Of a DNA stretch of 19,816 bases, positions 1 through 7,067 are shown piece after piece (within the stretch, counting starts at the first letter, position 1; each line of letters starts with the position of its first letter). A program made the position numbers and the translations under genes. The notes under the pieces were generated by a model that searched no databases, was not told the origin of the DNA, and saw only the letters and a program-made list of their open reading frames with translations. Origin of the DNA: JBHELG01 sp046263195 (lineage in GTDB: Bacteria > Actinomycetota > Nitriliruptoria > Nitriliruptorales > JAHWKO01); the NCBI GenBank assembly GCA_046263195.1, contig JBHELG010000098.1, positions 1 to 19,816 of the forward strand. Direction: 5' to 3'.

Positions 1-1
1 C

Positions 2-2002
2 AGGGGGCATGCAGCGGTCTGGGTGAGCCACCTGAGCATCATCATCCCTTTCCTCATGGGGGTGGCGCTGTCACTGTGGCTCTACCCGTCCATCGGCTCC
101 GGGGGCCGTTTCAGCGCCTTCGCGCTGTTCATGGGCGCGGCCATGGCCATCACCGCCTTCCCGGTGCTGGCACGCATCCTCACCGACCGGGGCCTGTACA
201 AGACCCAGCTCGGAACGGTGACGCTCACGGTCGCGGCGGTGGACGACATCACCGCCTGGTCCATCCTCGCCGTCATCATCCCGGTCGCCCGCGCCACGAG
301 CATGACCAGCGCCTTGTGGTCGGTCGGCCTCGCCGTGGCCTTCGCGCTGGCGACCATCTACTTCGTCCGGCCGCTGGTGTTGCGCATCTCGAACTACTAC
401 GAGCAGCGGGACCGGCTCCCCAACTGGTTCCTGGCCGCGCTGTTCGTGTGCATCCTCTTGTGGGCGCTCGTCACCGACAAGCTCGGCATCCACGTCATCT
501 TCGGGGCGTTCCTGCTCGGGGCGATCATGCCCCACGACGCGAAGTTCGTGCGCCTTCTCACCGAGAAGCTCGAGGACTTCGCGGTCGTGTTCCTGCTGCC
601 CTTCTTCTTCACGTTCAGTGGCATCCGCACGAACATCTTCACGATCGGAACCTCCGGAACACTGTGGCTCATGACACTGGCGATCCTCGCGGTCGCGATC
701 GTCGGCAAGTGGGGCGGCTCGAAGCTGGCGGCCCGGTTCGCGGGGCTGGGCTGGCGGGAAGCCGGCGGGGTCGGCGTGCTCGTGAACTGCCGCGGCCTCA
801 CCGAGCTCATCATCCTCAACATCGGCATGCAGCTGGGGGTGCTCCCCCAGAGCGCCTTCGCCATGATGGTCATCATGGCCGTCGTGACCACCCTCATGAC
901 CGAGCCCGCCCTCGCCCTCTACTACCCGCGCCACCTGCAACGCAAGATGATCAAGGAGGCGGAGGAGGGCGGTGCCGGGGCTGCCGAGGAGGTGGCCGAG
1001 GAGGAAGAGGAAGCGGCGGCAGCCGAAGGCGCCGAGGAACGCCCCGAGCGGCGGCGTGTACTCGTAGCCGTCGGCAAGCCCGACTCAGCCGAGGAACTCA
1101 CGCAGATGGCGACCCTGCTCGCCACCGACGGAGGGGCCCGCGACGCTGAGGTCACGCTGCTACGGGTCGTGGACGTCTCGGGGACGGAGGTCAGTCACGC
1201 CTCGTCAGTGCAGGACTCCATGCTCGAGGAGGCGGCCGACCGGCTCCGTCCCCTCGTGGAGAGCCTGGAGGAGGCGGGCCTCGACGCCGACCCACTTGCA
1301 GTCGCGGCCGGAGACGTGGGCGAAACGATCGCGCGCATCGCCAACGAACGTGAGGTCGACCTCGTGCTGCTCGGCTACCACGTGGCGCTCTTCGGCGAGC
1401 GGCTGCTCGGTGGGACCGTCGGGGAGGTGTTGCGCGAGGTACAGGCGGACGTCGCGGTCCTCGTCGACCCCCACGGCCCACGACAGCTGCGGTTCGGCGA
1501 GGACACACGAATCCTCGTCCCCTTCGGCGGCGGCTTCCACGAGGAAGCGGGACTCGACATCGCCCGGCGACTGGCCGCTTCGAGCGGAAGTGAGCTCGCC
1601 CTCCTCGGCCCAGCCTCCAATGAGGACGAGCTCACCGCCCAAGCCTCGGAGACCTCCGAGGGCAGCGGCGCGGACACGACGCCGCTGGCCGTCGAGGGAG
1701 ATCTCACGGACGAGTTGGTCGAGCGGGCCGACGACTTCGACCTGCTCGTGCTCGGCGTGAGCGACGACTGGGGCCGGGGAGGGAACCTTGAAAGTGTGCG
1801 CGAAGAGGTCATGGAGCACTCGGGCACGCCGTACCTCATCGTGCGGCGCCACGGCGACGCGTCGAGCGGTCTGGTCCGCTGGTGGCGCAACCTGAAGCAG
1901 GCCTGGCATCGGTCCGACGAGTCGCGAAGCGACGAAAAAGGCGACGTCGAAGGACAACAGGAGGTCGAGGAAGCAGAGAAGCAGACCCGGGAACGCCTGT
2001 AG
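2..2002 (+). CDS. CPA2-type cation/proton antiporter with two C-terminal Usp domains (5' partial)
   Basis: This is a membrane antiporter that should exchange Na+ or K+ for protons. The frame is open to the left edge (codons read from base 2), so the true start and the first helices lie outside. The GTG at 23 sits inside a hydrophobic segment and is not a convincing start. Counting from base 2, hydrophobic helices fill about residues 8-310. They carry family signatures: ITAFPVLARILTDRGL, the paired Asp of VDDITAW (residues 81-82), KLGIHVIFGAFLLGAIMP, and NCRGLTELIILNIGMQLG near the end. A very acidic linker (about 317-350, mostly Glu and Ala) leads to two Usp-like folds (about 352-495 and 500-620). 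The first ends in a GGTVGEVLREV motif that resembles the nucleotide-binding loop of Usp proteins. The tail is charged. The exchanger family is certain; the transported ion and the ligand of the Usp domains are not visible. Confidence 0.9.
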   Translation, partial: RGHAAVWVSHLSIIIPFLMGVALSLWLYPSIGSGGRFSAFALFMGAAMAITAFPVLARILTDRGLYKTQLGTVTLTVAAVDDITAWSILAVIIPVARATSMTSALWSVGLAVAFALATIYFVRPLVLRISNYYEQRDRLPNWFLAALFVCILLWALVTDKLGIHVIFGAFLLGAIMPHDAKFVRLLTEKLEDFAVVFLLPFFFTFSGIRTNIFTIGTSGTLWLMTLAILAVAIVGKWGGSKLAARFAGLGWREAGGVGVLVNCRGLTELIILNIGMQLGVLPQSAFAMMVIMAVVTTLMTEPALALYYPRHLQRKMIKEAEEGGAGAAEEVAEEEEEAAAAEGAEERPERRRVLVAVGKPDSAEELTQMATLLATDGGARDAEVTLLRVVDVSGTEVSHASSVQDSMLEEAADRLRPLVESLEEAGLDADPLAVAAGDVGETIARIANEREVDLVLLGYHVALFGERLLGGTVGEVLREVQADVAVLVDPHGPRQLRFGEDTRILVPFGGGFHEEAGLDIARRLAASSGSELALLGPASNEDELTAQASETSEGSGADTTPLAVEGDLTDELVERADDFDLLVLGVSDDWGRGGNLESVREEVMEHSGTPYLIVRRHGDASSGLVRWWRNLKQAWHRSDESRSDEKGDVEGQQEVEEAEKQTRERL

Positions 2003-2055
2003 CGCTCGGGAGACCACGAGTAGCGCTACGGCCCCGGGGGGCGTGTGAGAGCGCT
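2001..2055. terminator. inverted repeat between convergent genes, possible weak bidirectional terminator
   Basis: AGCGCTC (2001-2007) is complementary to GAGCGCT (2049-2055). Between them lie the perfect palindrome GTAGCGCTAC (2020-2029) and a C-run/G-run pair. The site follows the antiporter stop directly and faces the convergent glycosyltransferase remnant. There is no T-tract on either strand, so rho-independent termination is doubtful. Confidence 0.25.
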
Positions 2056-3217
2056 GGCACCGTGTCTTTGCCCGCTCGCCGGCCAGCGCGCCCGAGCACG
2101 ACGTCATACATCCGCAGGTACCGTTCGGCCATAACTGCGGGGGTGAACCGCTGCACCGCCGCCTGTCCACAGGCGGCGGCGTCGAGCTCGCCTGTGCGGC
2201 GCAGACACCTGCCCAGCTGGTCCTCATCATCTGAGCCGGCGACGAGCCCGGTCCGGCCCTCGTCGATGAGCTCATGCCGGCAGCCACGACGGAACCCGAC
2301 GAACGGTGTGCGAAGCGCCAGGGACTCAACCACGGCAGTACCTCCCGGCTCCTCACACTGGATCGGGAACAGCGTCCCCCGAGCCGTCGCGACGAGCTCA
2401 TCCCGGGCCCTGCCGGACACGCTTCCGATCCAGCGCACCCGGTCGCCGTCGACGTAGTCCGCTACCTGCTCCCGCCAGTAGCGCACGTCGGGATTGTCGT
2501 CTCCGCAGTGCCCGGCCAGGTCCGTGCGCAACCGGCCCGGTTCGTGTACGGGCCGAACGGGCCGGCCAGTATCAGCGGCACACCGGACTTGTGCGCCAGC
2601 CGGGCCGCGATGTGCTGGCCATTGCACGGGGTGAGACGCCCGAGAACGCGACATGGTCGCGTTTGGCGGGCATGGGTCGTCAGTCGGCCCCCTCAACGAG
2701 CGGCGTCGCGAGGTGAATGACCGACACTGTGCCTGCGCAGCGCTTCGGGCGCCCGGGCAAGCTGTGAGGCCGACACGCCGTTGACGAAGACACGACCGCC
2801 GCCGTCGAACGTGTCGTACAACCCCGGGTGCTTGCACAGATCCCAGTGCAGGGTGTGCAGGACCGGCGGGGCGTCCGCACCCATTGCGGTCAGCACGGTG
2901 AGGCCAGCTGCCTCGAGATGGTCGTACGAGGTCGATGTCGCTGCGCCCTCGCAGTCCACGCACGACGAGTTGCAGGTGGGCATGGGCTGCACCCATCACG
3001 AGGTTGCACGGCCGTTGCAGGTGCGGAAACTGCGGCTCGTCGTACACGGCCAGCTGTTCGTCGACGGGCAGGTACTGCTACCGACGTGGCCAGCACGACC
3101 CGAACGCCACGCCTCCGGAGTTCGAGTATCAGCGCGGCAAGGACGTCTCGATGCCGCCGTAGCGTCCTGGTGGCACCGCCAACCATGGGCCGCGTTGATC
3201 AGGACGGTCAAGCTCAT
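2026..3217 (-). pseudogene. GT4-family glycosyltransferase, multiply frameshifted
   Basis: Pieces of one glycosyltransferase occur in order but jump between all three minus-strand frames. From the ATG at 3217 they read MSLTVLINAA, then PWLAVPPGRYGGIET, LAALILELRRRGV, LPVDEQLAVYDEPQFPHLQ, DHLEAAGLTVLTAMGADAPP, TLHWDLCKHPGLYDTFDGGG, IHLATPLVEGAD, RLTPCNGQHIAARLAHKSG and RLRTDLAGHCGDDNPDVRYW. The last clean stretch holds the EX7E donor-site motif (E-PGGTAVV-E) and FTPAVMAERYL. Jumps lie near 3188, 3144, 3086, 3072, 2927, 2719, 2644 and 2546, with a stop codon at 2680-2682. The 3' limit is uncertain, because the last frame runs on antisense into the antiporter with no stop until 1836; I placed it at a TAG in a neighbouring frame. 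The ATG overlaps the gpgS stop as ATGA, so the two were translationally coupled. It is either a true pseudogene or a locally poor sequence. Confidence 0.8.
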
Positions 3218-4278
3218 GCGCGCGACGTGTCGCTGACGAGGTCGGCCTCGGCCTTCTCATGGCGCAGCGACACCAGTGGCGGCCGTTCGGGCACAGCGAG
3301 GTCGCTCACGAGGACCTCACGTTCGAGCCCGTCCCCGGAGTCGCCCCGTCGAAACTGCGCGAGCAGGCTGGCGGGCGCCTCGGCGGCGAGGATCCTCCCT
3401 TGCCGCTCGAGCCGGCTGAACGCGGTCAGCATGATCTGCCCAGCCATGCGACCGAGCGCCTCGGTGCTTTGGTTCCTGTGCTGGCGCCGGCCGAGGTCCA
3501 CCTGTGCCAGAGCGTCGAGCCCGACCAGGTCGAGCAGGTCGACCAGCAACCCGAACTCGACCCCGTACCCGCTCACGAAGGGTATGCGTTCGAGGATTTC
3601 CCTTCTCCCGGCGAACTCGCCCGCCAGCGGCTGCACGAACCCGGCCAGTCTGGACCAGTGCAGGTTGAGCAGTGGGCGAGCGACCAATTCCGTCACACGC
3701 CCCCCAGCATCAGGAACCGTTATCGACGCATAAGCCAGCGGCCGGTGATAGAAGCCCTTCACATAGGAGACGGTTGGATCCGTGAGGAGCGGCCCGAGCA
3801 GACCGGTGACGAAAGCCGAAGCGAAGCTCCGCAGGTCGGCGTCGATGAACGCCACGATGTCACCGGTGCTGGCTGCCAGTCCTTTCCACAGCGCCTCGCC
3901 TTTGCCTTGCAGGGGTGGGAGGTGTCCCAGCACCTCCTCCTGGGCTATCACCGTCGCCCCCGCCGCTGCGGCCACCGCAGCCGTGGCATCCCTCGACTGG
4001 GAGTCCACGACGATGAGCTCGTCGATGAGGGGCGTCCGCTCGATGAGGAAGCGACGGATCACCGACACTATCGCGCCGACGGTCGCCTCCTCGTCACGAG
4101 CGGGGATCACCACACTTAAACGGCTGGTCCCCTTGACGGCCATCAGCAACTCCAGTGGCCAAGCCGAAGCCCGGCTGCTGCGCCTCGTGAGCCATTCCCG
4201 AACCTCCGCGGGGAGGCCGGGCCCGTCCTCGCCGACACCGTCCCCGTGATGCGATGCCACCTGCCTCGTGGACTTCAT
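3214..4278 (-). CDS. gpgS: glucosyl-3-phosphoglycerate synthase
   Basis: It transfers glucose from an NDP-glucose donor to 3-phosphoglycerate, the first step to glucosylglycerate (a compatible solute) and, in mycobacteria, to methylglucose lipopolysaccharides. It is a cytoplasmic GT-A enzyme of family GT81. The 354-aa protein has the nucleotide-binding start SVVIPARDEEATVGAIV (about 55-71), VVDSQSRD (90-97), GKGEALWKGL (125-134) and the metal-binding DAD (146-148; a DSD in relatives I recall). These are followed by VSYVKGFYHRPL, GGRVTELVARPLLNLHW and FVSGYGVEFGLLVDLL, all typical of GpgS. The ATG at 4278 has only a weak GAGG upstream; downstream GTG codons are alternative starts. It is uninterrupted, in contrast to its three neighbours, and its TGA overlaps the ATG of the broken glycosyltransferase. 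No phosphatase partner (GpgP) is in the window. Confidence 0.92.
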   Translation of the reverse strand: MKSTRQVASHHGDGVGEDGPGLPAEVREWLTRRSSRASAWPLELLMAVKGTSRLSVVIPARDEEATVGAIVSVIRRFLIERTPLIDELIVVDSQSRDATAAVAAAAGATVIAQEEVLGHLPPLQGKGEALWKGLAASTGDIVAFIDADLRSFASAFVTGLLGPLLTDPTVSYVKGFYHRPLAYASITVPDAGGRVTELVARPLLNLHWSRLAGFVQPLAGEFAGRREILERIPFVSGYGVEFGLLVDLLDLVGLDALAQVDLGRRQHRNQSTEALGRMAGQIMLTAFSRLERQGRILAAEAPASLLAQFRRGDSGDGLEREVLVSDLAVPERPPLVSLRHEKAEADLVSDTSRA

Positions 4279-4612
4279 TCCAGCCCGTCCTCGTCACGTC
4301 GGTTGACTTGTCAGGTCGTCGTCGCCTCGCGCCTGGAAGTTGCGGCGGGGTTCGCGGTGACCGATAGTCTCGTCGGGATCCGGCCAAGTCTCGTCCGCTC
4401 GCCCTCCGAGGAGGGTCACAGCTTCCGACAGGCAGAAGGGCCTCCGCCAGCGCGCCTCCTCGCTCCCGTCGCCGCCCGTTCGTCTCGTGCTCTCACTTCA
4501 TTTGGCAATCTTGCTCAGCTGCGAGTTGGGCTGGGGAGTCTGCCGCCGCTCAGGCGAACGGCTCCCTGAACGCCGGGCGCAAGGTCAGTGACCGAGGTCG
4601 AACACACGAGGC
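4279..4612. other. divergent intergenic region between gpgS and the Gfo/Idh gene
   Basis: About 330 bp with no supported gene. It must carry promoters for both directions, but I see no convincing -35/-10 pair on either strand. Small structures are CCCTCC-GA-GGAGGG (4402-4415) and a short TGAC-TT-GTCA inverted repeat near 4304-4313. The frames open here lack family features. Confidence 0.5.
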
Positions 4613-5610
4613 ATGGGAGGCGCCGTGGCCGTATGTCGGATCGGCTTCGCGGGTGCCGGGGGCGTTGCGGCCCGGCATGCTCGCACGCTGGCGGCTTTCC
4701 GGCAGGTGCGGCTTGTTGCCGTCACCGATACGGATGTCGAACGCCGCCGGCGCTTTGCCGACGAGTACGGCGTCCGGGCGCTGCCCGACCTCTGCGCGCT
4801 GTTGGAGACCGGCATCGACGCCGTCTACGTCTGCGTCCCCCCCTTCGCGCACGGCCCCCTGGAGGAAGCGGTCGCCGCGGCCGGCGTGGCGCTGTTCGTG
4901 GAAAAGCCGCTCTCTCTCAACTTCGACGTGGCGGAGCGGGTCGCACAGGTGCTTTCGGCGGCAGGCGTCGTGACCGCCGTCGGCCACCATTGGCGCTACT
5001 CGGCTTCTGTGCAACGGGCGCAGCGGCTGCTCGCCGGACGCGAGGTGCGGTTGGCTGCCGGCACCTGGCTGGACAAGGTTCCTCCGGTGGACTGGTGGTC
5101 GCAGCGGAGCTGCTCGGGCGGTCAGATCGTCGAGAGGCGGTGCACGTGCTGGACCTCGCTCGGCTACTCGTCGGCGAGGTGGAGGAGGTCTACGCGCTGG
5201 CCGAAGCGGCGCCACCGGACGGCTCCGGCAGCGACGTGGACTGCGCCACGGCCGTCACCCTCCGCTTCGCTGGGGGCGCGGTGGGCACCTTGGCGGCCAC
5301 CTGCCGCCTGCCCTGGAAGCATCGTGCTGGGCTGGACGTCTATGCAGACGGGCTCGCCTTGGCGCTCAGTGAGGACGGGCTGGAGGTTCGCGACAGCAAG
5401 GAGGGCTTGGTCTGCGAGAAGGTGGATCCCGATGAGGCGAAGCGGGCCTCGGATCGCGCCTTCGTCAACGCCGTGCTCGGGATAGGCGATGACATCCGCG
5501 TGCCCTACGACGAAGCGCTGCGTACCCACCGCCTGGCCTGCGCAGTGGCACATTCCGCCGCCCGACACAGGCCGGTGAGGCTCTCGGCGGGAGAAACCCA
5601 TGACCGGTGA
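4613..5610 (+). pseudogene. Gfo/Idh/MocA-family oxidoreductase, one frameshift
   Basis: NAD(P)-dependent sugar or cyclitol dehydrogenases of this family have an N-terminal Rossmann fold and a C-terminal alpha/beta domain. The first frame gives RIGFAGAGGVAARHARTL (dinucleotide loop), the AVYVCVPPFAHGPLEEA segment, the conserved Lys motif FVEKPLSLN and VGHHWRYSASVQRAQ. It then loses sense after GGQIVE at about 5134. The frame one base over resumes at once with AVHVLDLARLLVGEVEEVYALAE and runs to TGA at 5610. One lost base (GAGCAG read as GAGAG) would restore IVEQAVHVLDLA. ATG 4613 has a GAGG too close to it; GTG 4625, with GGGAGG 4 nt upstream, is the better start. The end overlaps the next gene by 11 bp, so they are probably co-translated. 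The substrate is unknown. It could be real inactivation or a sequencing error. Confidence 0.8.
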
Positions 5611-6707
5611 CCAGGTCCTCGTGATCGAGCGACCCTGGGTGGCCGCTATTCATACCGAGCCGTGGGCCGGCCCACTGGCGGCGGGGACCTTCGAGGTGCG
5701 CACCGTCTACAGCGGCCTGTCCGCGGGTACTGAACTGAGCTTCTTCAAGGGCACCAACCCCTACCTGGCCGCGTCCTGGGACTCCAAGCTCGGCTTGTTC
5801 CGCCCAGGTAGGCCATCTGCTTCCTATCCGGTCAGACGGCTGGGCTACATGGAGGTAGCCCGAGTAGTTGCGACAAGCACCCGGGCGGTCGCTTCAGGCA
5901 CCCTGCTGGCGATGACCTACGGCCACCGCAGCGGCTACCGCGCCCAACCCCTTCGCGACCGTGCCGTAGCGCTGCCCGAAGGACCTCGACCCGCTTCTCG
6001 GCATCTATCTGGCTCATATGGGCCCCATCTGCGCCAACGGCCTGCTGCACGCGGCCGCTGATCTACTGGGCAAGGACGTGAGCTCGCTTGGCGACGGCGT
6101 GCGCGACCGCCGTGTGGTCGTCATAGGGGCTGGGGTGGTCGGCCTGCTGACCGCCCTGTTCTCGCGTGAGCGTGGTGCCAACGCGGTCGTCGTGATCGAC
6201 CCAAGCGAGGGGCGGCGGTCAGTCGCTGCGGCGCTGGGCCTGCGGACGCTAGATCCCGGGGCCCAGGACCCGGCCGTGGCGCTCAAGAACCGCTGGTACC
6301 ACGGCCCCGGCGAACGGGGCGCCGATGTCGTCTTCCAATGCCGCGGACAGGCCTGGAGCCTGGCTCTCGCGTTGCGACTGCTGAGGCCGCAGGGCACGGT
6401 CATCGATCTCGCCTTCTACCAGGCAGGGGCAGACGAGGTCCGCCTCGGTGAGGAGTTTCACCACAATGGGCTGACCCTGAGATGTGCCCAGATCGGACGG
6501 GTTCCCCGTGGACTGGGCCATATTTGGGATCGGGAGCGGCTATCGACCGAGACCCTGAGCCTTCTGCGCGCCGACGGCCGGGCGATCAGGGAACACCTCA
6601 TAACGGACGTCGTACCTCTCTCCCGAGCTCCTGTGCTGCTCGCCGACCTTGCCGCAGGGCGACGCCATGCCCTCCAAGTCGTCTTCACCTTCGCTGACGA
6701 ACCATGA
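5600..6707 (+). pseudogene. MDR-superfamily (BchC-like) dehydrogenase, one frameshift
   Basis: This is a medium-chain dehydrogenase/reductase. The N-terminal GroES-like part contains VYSGLSAGTELSFFKG. Its SxGTE pattern replaces the usual catalytic-zinc Cys, as in BchC-like members, so it probably lacks catalytic zinc. At about 5981 the frame shifts: RDRAVALPE continues in another frame as DLDPLLGIYLAHMGPICANGL. One extra G, or two missing bases, explains it. The second part has the Rossmann motif VVVIGAGVVGLLTALFSRERG (about 6115-6177) followed by an acidic VVVIDPSEGRR, and it ends cleanly at 6707. GGGAGA upstream of ATG 5600 is a good ribosome site inside the preceding gene, and the ATG lies 11 bp before that gene's stop. 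Two consecutive operon genes each with one frameshift suggest either decay or local sequence error. The substrate cannot be told. Confidence 0.8.
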
Positions 6708-6899
6708 TTGCGTTCACGCCGCGCACTCTCCTTCCGCGCAGCAGGTCCGGGAGCTTCACCGGCGCCGAGCCTCTGTCGGCGCGTTCCTGACCTTCGGCGA
6801 CAGCGAGAGGAGGCCGTGTGCATGACCCTGCCCCCAAATTTGTGGGGGCCGAGACCGATGCGCGTGGCCCCCCGCTCTGCGCTATTCTTTCCCCCGAGC

Positions 6900-6932
6900 A
6901 ACGGCGCTCCCGATCCCCAGGGGCGCCGTTTT
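6900..6932 (+). terminator. rho-independent terminator or attenuator
   Basis: AACGGCGC (6900-6907) pairs perfectly with GCGCCGTT (6923-6930), and the stem runs straight into TTTT. It is 190 bp after the MDR stop and 135 bp before gltB. It may end the upstream operon or act as an attenuator in the gltB leader. Confidence 0.6.
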
Positions 6933-6936
6933 CCCT

Positions 6937-6963
6937 CTTCGGGGCCCGCGACTCGCCCCGAAG
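6937..6963 (+). promoter_or_regulatory. 8-bp perfect hairpin with a competing downstream partner
   Basis: CTTCGGGG (6937-6944) is complementary to CCCCGAAG (6956-6963). The same arm can also pair over 7 bp with CCCGAAG in the next repeat unit (6982-6988). That segment can instead fold on itself as CGTCCC-GAA-GGGACG (6979-6993). The folds are mutually exclusive, as in attenuators, but a regulatory role is inferred. Confidence 0.35.
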
Positions 6964-7005
6964 GGACACGACCAGACTCGTCCCGAAGGGACGCGACCCG
7001 ACTCG
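6950..7005 (+). repeat. 25-bp tandem repeat, two copies plus 6 bp
   Basis: The units are 6950-6974 and 6975-6999, followed by the first six bases of a third (GACTCG, 7000-7005). They differ at only 3 of 25 positions. The core of each unit is CCCGAAGGGAC. Confidence 0.7.
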
Positions 7006-7056
7006 TGCTCGAGCATGTGCGGCGGACCCCTTGCCGCCGGGGAACTCAACTTGCGC

Positions 7057-7062
7057 GAGGAG
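7057..7062 (+). promoter_or_regulatory. ribosome binding site that fixes the gltB start
   Basis: GAGGAG lies 5 nt before GTG 7068. From this start the catalytic Cys is at residue 42, after a propeptide of reasonable length. In-frame codons further upstream would add residues with no family features. Confidence 0.7.
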
Positions 7063-7067
7063 AGCCT

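Larger units (their letters stand above)
6708..7067 (+). other. structured leader region upstream of gltB
   Basis: 360 bp between the MDR gene and gltB. In order it holds a strong AGGAGG (6808-6813) ahead of ATG 6822, a GCCCCC/GGGGGC hairpin (6830-6849), a terminator-like hairpin (6900-6932), a perfect CTTCGGGG/CCCCGAAG hairpin (6937-6963), a 25-bp tandem repeat (6950-7005) and the gltB ribosome site. The frame from ATG 6822 stays open and in frame into gltB, giving a proline/arginine-rich extension without family features. It could be a longer gltB start or a fortuitous frame. I found no convincing sigma-70 promoter here. Confidence 0.5.

Noticed and set aside
1205..2401. A 398-codon minus-strand frame antisense to the antiporter
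   Set aside because: It is a shadow of the Usp-encoding part and carries no recognisable fold.
1836..3047. A 403-codon minus-strand open frame taken as one intact protein
   Set aside because: Only its parts at about 3071-2927 and 2546-2090 match the glycosyltransferase family; the middle is out of frame, and the last 55 codons are antisense to the antiporter.
6708..7067. A 120-residue N-terminal extension of GltB
   Set aside because: It is proline/arginine-rich without family features and spans a terminator-like hairpin. GTG 7068 has a good ribosome site and fits the GltB propeptide. ATG 6822 with AGGAGG remains a minor alternative.
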